64,000 nt of DNA, taken from contig NZ_AQQZ01000009.1 in NCBI RefSeq assembly GCF_001205715.1, positions 1 through 64,000 on the forward strand, in the 5' to 3' direction. This document shows, piece after piece, positions 61,909 to 64,000 of the stretch. The notes below the pieces were generated by a model. The model was not told the origin of the DNA. It did no database searches and worked only from the letters and a program-made list of their open reading frames with translations. Made by a program: the position numbers and the translations under genes. Source of the DNA: Pseudaestuariivita atlantica. Its GTDB lineage: Bacteria > Pseudomonadota > Alphaproteobacteria > Rhodobacterales > Rhodobacteraceae. Numbering within the stretch: the first letter of the stretch is position 1; each line of letters opens with the position of its first letter.

Positions 61909-62718
61909 ATGGCCACCGACCCGATTTACGACACCCCTGACGGTTTGCCGCGCCTGCTGGAGATCATGCGCCGCCTGCGCGACCCGGAAACGGGCTGCCC
62001 GTGGGACGTGGAACAGACGTTCGAGACCATCGCGCCCTACACGATCGAGGAGGCTTACGAGGTCGCCGACGCGATCCAGCGCGACGACATGGACGACATG
62101 GAGGCCGAACTGGGCGACCTGCTGTTGCAGACGGTCTACCAGACCCAGATCGGGGCCGAGAAAGGGCTGTTCGATTTCCATTCCGTCGCAGCCCGGATCG
62201 GGGCCAAGATGATCGACCGGCATCCGCATGTCTTCGGCACCGAATCGAACGCCAAGTCCGCCGAACAGCAGACCCGCGACTGGGAGGCGCAGAAGGCCGC
62301 TGAGCGCGCCCGGCGGGGGGAGACGCGGGTGCTCGATGGCGTGGCGATGGGCCTTCCGGGCATGACCCGCGCGGTCAAGCTGCAAAAGCGGATGGCGCGG
62401 GTCGGGTTCGACTGGACCGACGTCGCGGACGTGCTCGCCAAGGTCGTGGAGGAAGCGGGAGAGTTGGCCGAGGCCAAGGCGACGGGCGATCCCGACAAGC
62501 TGGAAGACGAGTTCGGCGACCTGATGTTCGTGATGGCGAACCTCGCGCGGCACCTCGGCGTCGATCCCGAAACCGCTCTGCGCCGCACCAACGCCAAGGT
62601 CACCCGCCGGTTCAACGCGATCGAGGACGCGCTGGCGGCGCGCGGCGAACGCCCCGAGGACAAGACATTGGCCGAGCTTGACGCGCTTTGGGACGCGGCA
62701 AAGGCGGACGAACGCTGA
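61909..62718 (+). CDS. mazG: nucleoside triphosphate pyrophosphohydrolase MazG
   Basis: The 269-residue protein has two MazG domains. The first contains TIEEAYEVADAI and EAELGDLLLQTVY, the second VVEEAGELAEA and EDEFGDLMFVMANLARHLG. The ExxE and ExxD metal ligands are kept in both. PWDVEQTFETIAPYTIEE is the family hallmark. MazG hydrolyses NTPs to NMPs and PPi, and in E. coli it lowers (p)ppGpp indirectly. Start at 61909 matches the conserved N-terminus. Confidence 0.95.
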   Translation: MATDPIYDTPDGLPRLLEIMRRLRDPETGCPWDVEQTFETIAPYTIEEAYEVADAIQRDDMDDMEAELGDLLLQTVYQTQIGAEKGLFDFHSVAARIGAKMIDRHPHVFGTESNAKSAEQQTRDWEAQKAAERARRGETRVLDGVAMGLPGMTRAVKLQKRMARVGFDWTDVADVLAKVVEEAGELAEAKATGDPDKLEDEFGDLMFVMANLARHLGVDPETALRRTNAKVTRRFNAIEDALAARGERPEDKTLAELDALWDAAKADER

Positions 62719-62729
62719 CACGGCGCGGA

Positions 62730-62793
62730 AACGATCTTGGAAGATCGTTAAGAGCGCCCGCGCGGGCGCTTGCAAGCCGCTTCGAAGCGGCTT
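62730..62793. repeat. three consecutive palindromes after mazG
   Basis: AACGATCTT-GG-AAGATCGTT (62730-62749), AGCGCCCGCGCGGGCGCT (62753-62770, no spacer) and AAGCCGCTTCGAAGCGGCTT (62774-62793, no spacer) follow each other with 3-base gaps, starting 11 bases after the mazG stop. Each arm is perfect (9-10 bp). They can form three adjacent hairpins or cruciforms. A mosaic REP element or multi-hairpin terminator is likely. Confidence 0.75.
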
Positions 62794-62877
62794 TCCACCG
62801 CCCCGCGGCACGCGCGCATCGGGTGGCTTGCGCGCGGACGCACTTCGTCCCATCCTGCGCGGCAAAGGAACAGGCCC

Positions 62878-63819
62878 ATGCCCCCCCGCAAGATCATCAT
62901 CGACACCGATCCCGGCCAGGACGACGCGGTTGCGATCCTCCTCGCCCTCGCCTCGCCCGACGAGATGGAAGTGCTTGGCCTCACCTGCGTCGCGGGCAAC
63001 GTCCCGCTGGCGCTGACCTCGAAGAACGCGCGCATCGTCTGCGAACTGGCGGGCCGCCCGGACGTGAAGGTCTTTGCCGGGTGCGACCGCCCGCTGGGGC
63101 GCGACCTTGTCACCGCCGAACACGTCCATGGCGCGACCGGCCTCAACGGCCCGAACCTGCCCGATCCCACGATGCCGCTGCAACCCGACCATGCCGTCGA
63201 TTTCCTGATCGACACGCTCCGCGCCGAACCTGCGGGCACCGTGACGCTCTGCCCGCTGGGACCACTCACGAACCTCGCGCAGGCGTTCAGGAAAGCGCCG
63301 GACATCGTTGAAAAGGTGCAGGAAATCGTCCTGATGGGCGGCGCCTATTTCGAAGTCGGCAACATCACGCCCGCCGCCGAGTTCAACATCCATGTCGACC
63401 CGCAAGCAGCTGAAATCGTGTTCAGATCCGGCGCCCCCATTGTCGTCATGCCACTCGACGTCACGCACAAGGCGCTGGTCACCCGGCCGCGCAACGATGC
63501 CTTCCGCGCGCTGGGCACGCCCGTCGGTCGCGCCGTGGCCGAGATGACGGATTTCTTCGAACGCTTCGACAAGGAGAAATACGGCTCTGCCGGGGCACCG
63601 CTGCACGACCCCTGCGTCACCGCCTACCTGATCGACCCGACCCTCTTCTCCGGGCGCTTCGTCAATGTCGAGATCGAGACGCAGTCGGAACTGACCATGG
63701 GCATGACGGTTGCGGATTGGTGGGGCGTGACCGACCGCGCGCCGAACGCGATGTTCATGGGCGATGTCCGGGCCGACGCGTTCTTCGCCCTGCTGACCGA
63801 ACGGCTGGCGCGGCTATGA
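62878..63819 (+). CDS. inosine/uridine-preferring nucleoside hydrolase
   Basis: The 313-residue enzyme starts with the Ca2+-binding signature IIIDTDPGQDDAVAILLAL. Also present are TSKNARIVCELAGR, EHVHGATGLNGPNLP, LGPLTNLAQAF, VLMGGAYFEVGNITPAAEFNIHVD (quoted in part: GNITPAAEFNIHVDPQ) and LHDPCVTAYLI. It splits ribonucleosides into base and ribose for salvage. AAAGGAA lies upstream of the ATG at 62878. The stop overlaps the next gene as ATGA. Confidence 0.94.
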   Translation: MPPRKIIIDTDPGQDDAVAILLALASPDEMEVLGLTCVAGNVPLALTSKNARIVCELAGRPDVKVFAGCDRPLGRDLVTAEHVHGATGLNGPNLPDPTMPLQPDHAVDFLIDTLRAEPAGTVTLCPLGPLTNLAQAFRKAPDIVEKVQEIVLMGGAYFEVGNITPAAEFNIHVDPQAAEIVFRSGAPIVVMPLDVTHKALVTRPRNDAFRALGTPVGRAVAEMTDFFERFDKEKYGSAGAPLHDPCVTAYLIDPTLFSGRFVNVEIETQSELTMGMTVADWWGVTDRAPNAMFMGDVRADAFFALLTERLARL

Positions 63820-64000
63820 GCGCGCAACTCCACCTCGCCCGCCCCGAGCACCTGCCGCAGATCCTGTCGCTGGTCGAAGCGATGCATGCGGAGACGGGGA
63901 TCGACAGCACGGCGGAAAGCCGGGAGGCAGGGATCGCGCCCCTGCTGGACGGTGGACCGCTTGGCGCGGTCTACCTGATCGGCCCGGCCCGCGCGCCGCT
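63816..64000 (+). CDS. GNAT-type N-acetyltransferase, N-terminal part
   Basis: The reading frame starts at an ATG overlapping the nucleoside hydrolase stop and stays open to the window end. The 61 visible residues run from MSAQLHLARPEHLPQILSLV through EAMHAETGIDSTAESREAG to GPLGAVYLIGPAR. They match the first strand and helices of GNAT acetyltransferases (LxxARPEHLPxILxLV). The acetyl-CoA-binding part lies outside the window, so the substrate is unknown. Confidence 0.75.
   Translation, partial: MSAQLHLARPEHLPQILSLVEAMHAETGIDSTAESREAGIAPLLDGGPLGAVYLIGPARAP

Noticed and set aside
1-64000. tRNA or rRNA genes
   Set aside because: I searched by eye for T-loop-like GGTTCRANYC with matching acceptor stems and found only in-gene chance matches (for example in prmC and mazG).

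Overview
The window is GC-rich DNA (G/C-dominated third codon positions throughout) from an alphaproteobacterium, most likely a member of the Rhodobacterales (Roseobacter/Paracoccus-type). The pointers are the lptF-lptG-lptD-surA-pdxA-rsmA order, the DUF4167-prmC-prfA block, the many solute-binding-protein transporters (one TRAP and two ABC systems plus an orphan binding protein), and the GC-rich intergenic hairpin repeats. Almost every gene is intact and tightly packed, with many ATGA or TGATG stop/start overlaps. I saw no rRNA, tRNA, CRISPR array or complete insertion sequence.

Layout. 1-1.3 kb: the edge of an accessory island, with a truncated DUF932 gene, a PrtN-like pyocin-activator gene and an AT-richer gap carrying three 12-bp repeats. 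1.3-2.6 kb: a reverse-strand operon of PepSY protein, membrane cytochrome b and a membrane-anchored LuxR-type regulator. 3-7.5 kb: purD, then xseA and malonyl-CoA synthetase. 7.5-16 kb: a reverse-strand operon for import and breakdown of an unidentified acid (binding protein, BKACE enzyme, LivHMGF, 3-oxoadipyl-CoA-type thiolase), with a divergent fused enoyl-CoA hydratase/3-hydroxyacyl-CoA dehydrogenase. 16-23.8 kb: an SDR, then a nine-gene forward operon for the homogentisate pathway (rhodanese, MBL-fold protein, small membrane protein, FAD monooxygenase, DUF2783 protein, hmgA, small membrane protein, maiA, fahA). The monooxygenase/DUF2783 pair is probably a two-component ring hydroxylase that makes homogentisate. 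23.9-28.4 kb: rpe-gph-dctB-like-dctD-like. 28.4-31 kb: an alpha/beta hydrolase, a two-domain cupin and a methyltransferase, with a 140-bp element carrying perfect 20-bp inverted ends.

31-35.3 kb: an orphan family-5 binding protein, a GcvT-like folate-dependent transferase, and a 452-residue protein whose N-terminal half resembles the pore-forming helical bundle of insecticidal delta-endotoxins. That protein is the least expected item in the window. 35.4-39.7 kb: a polar amino acid ABC transporter and an SLC13/RCK permease. 39.9-46.3 kb: the dctB-dctD-dctP-dctQ-dctM C4-dicarboxylate TRAP locus, with two inverted repeats 33 bp apart upstream of dctP. 46.3-48 kb: a cytochrome P450 and holC. 48-57.2 kb: pepA, then the divergent LPS-export/outer-membrane operon. 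57.2-64 kb: DUF4167, prmC, prfA, small hypothetical genes, an M20 amidohydrolase, mazG, a nucleoside hydrolase and the start of a GNAT acetyltransferase cut by the window end.

Two DctD-family regulators are present and both lack the GAFTGA loop that contacts sigma-54. One also lacks the Walker A lysine. This suggests they act with the housekeeping sigma factor, as known for R. capsulatus NtrC and HupR.
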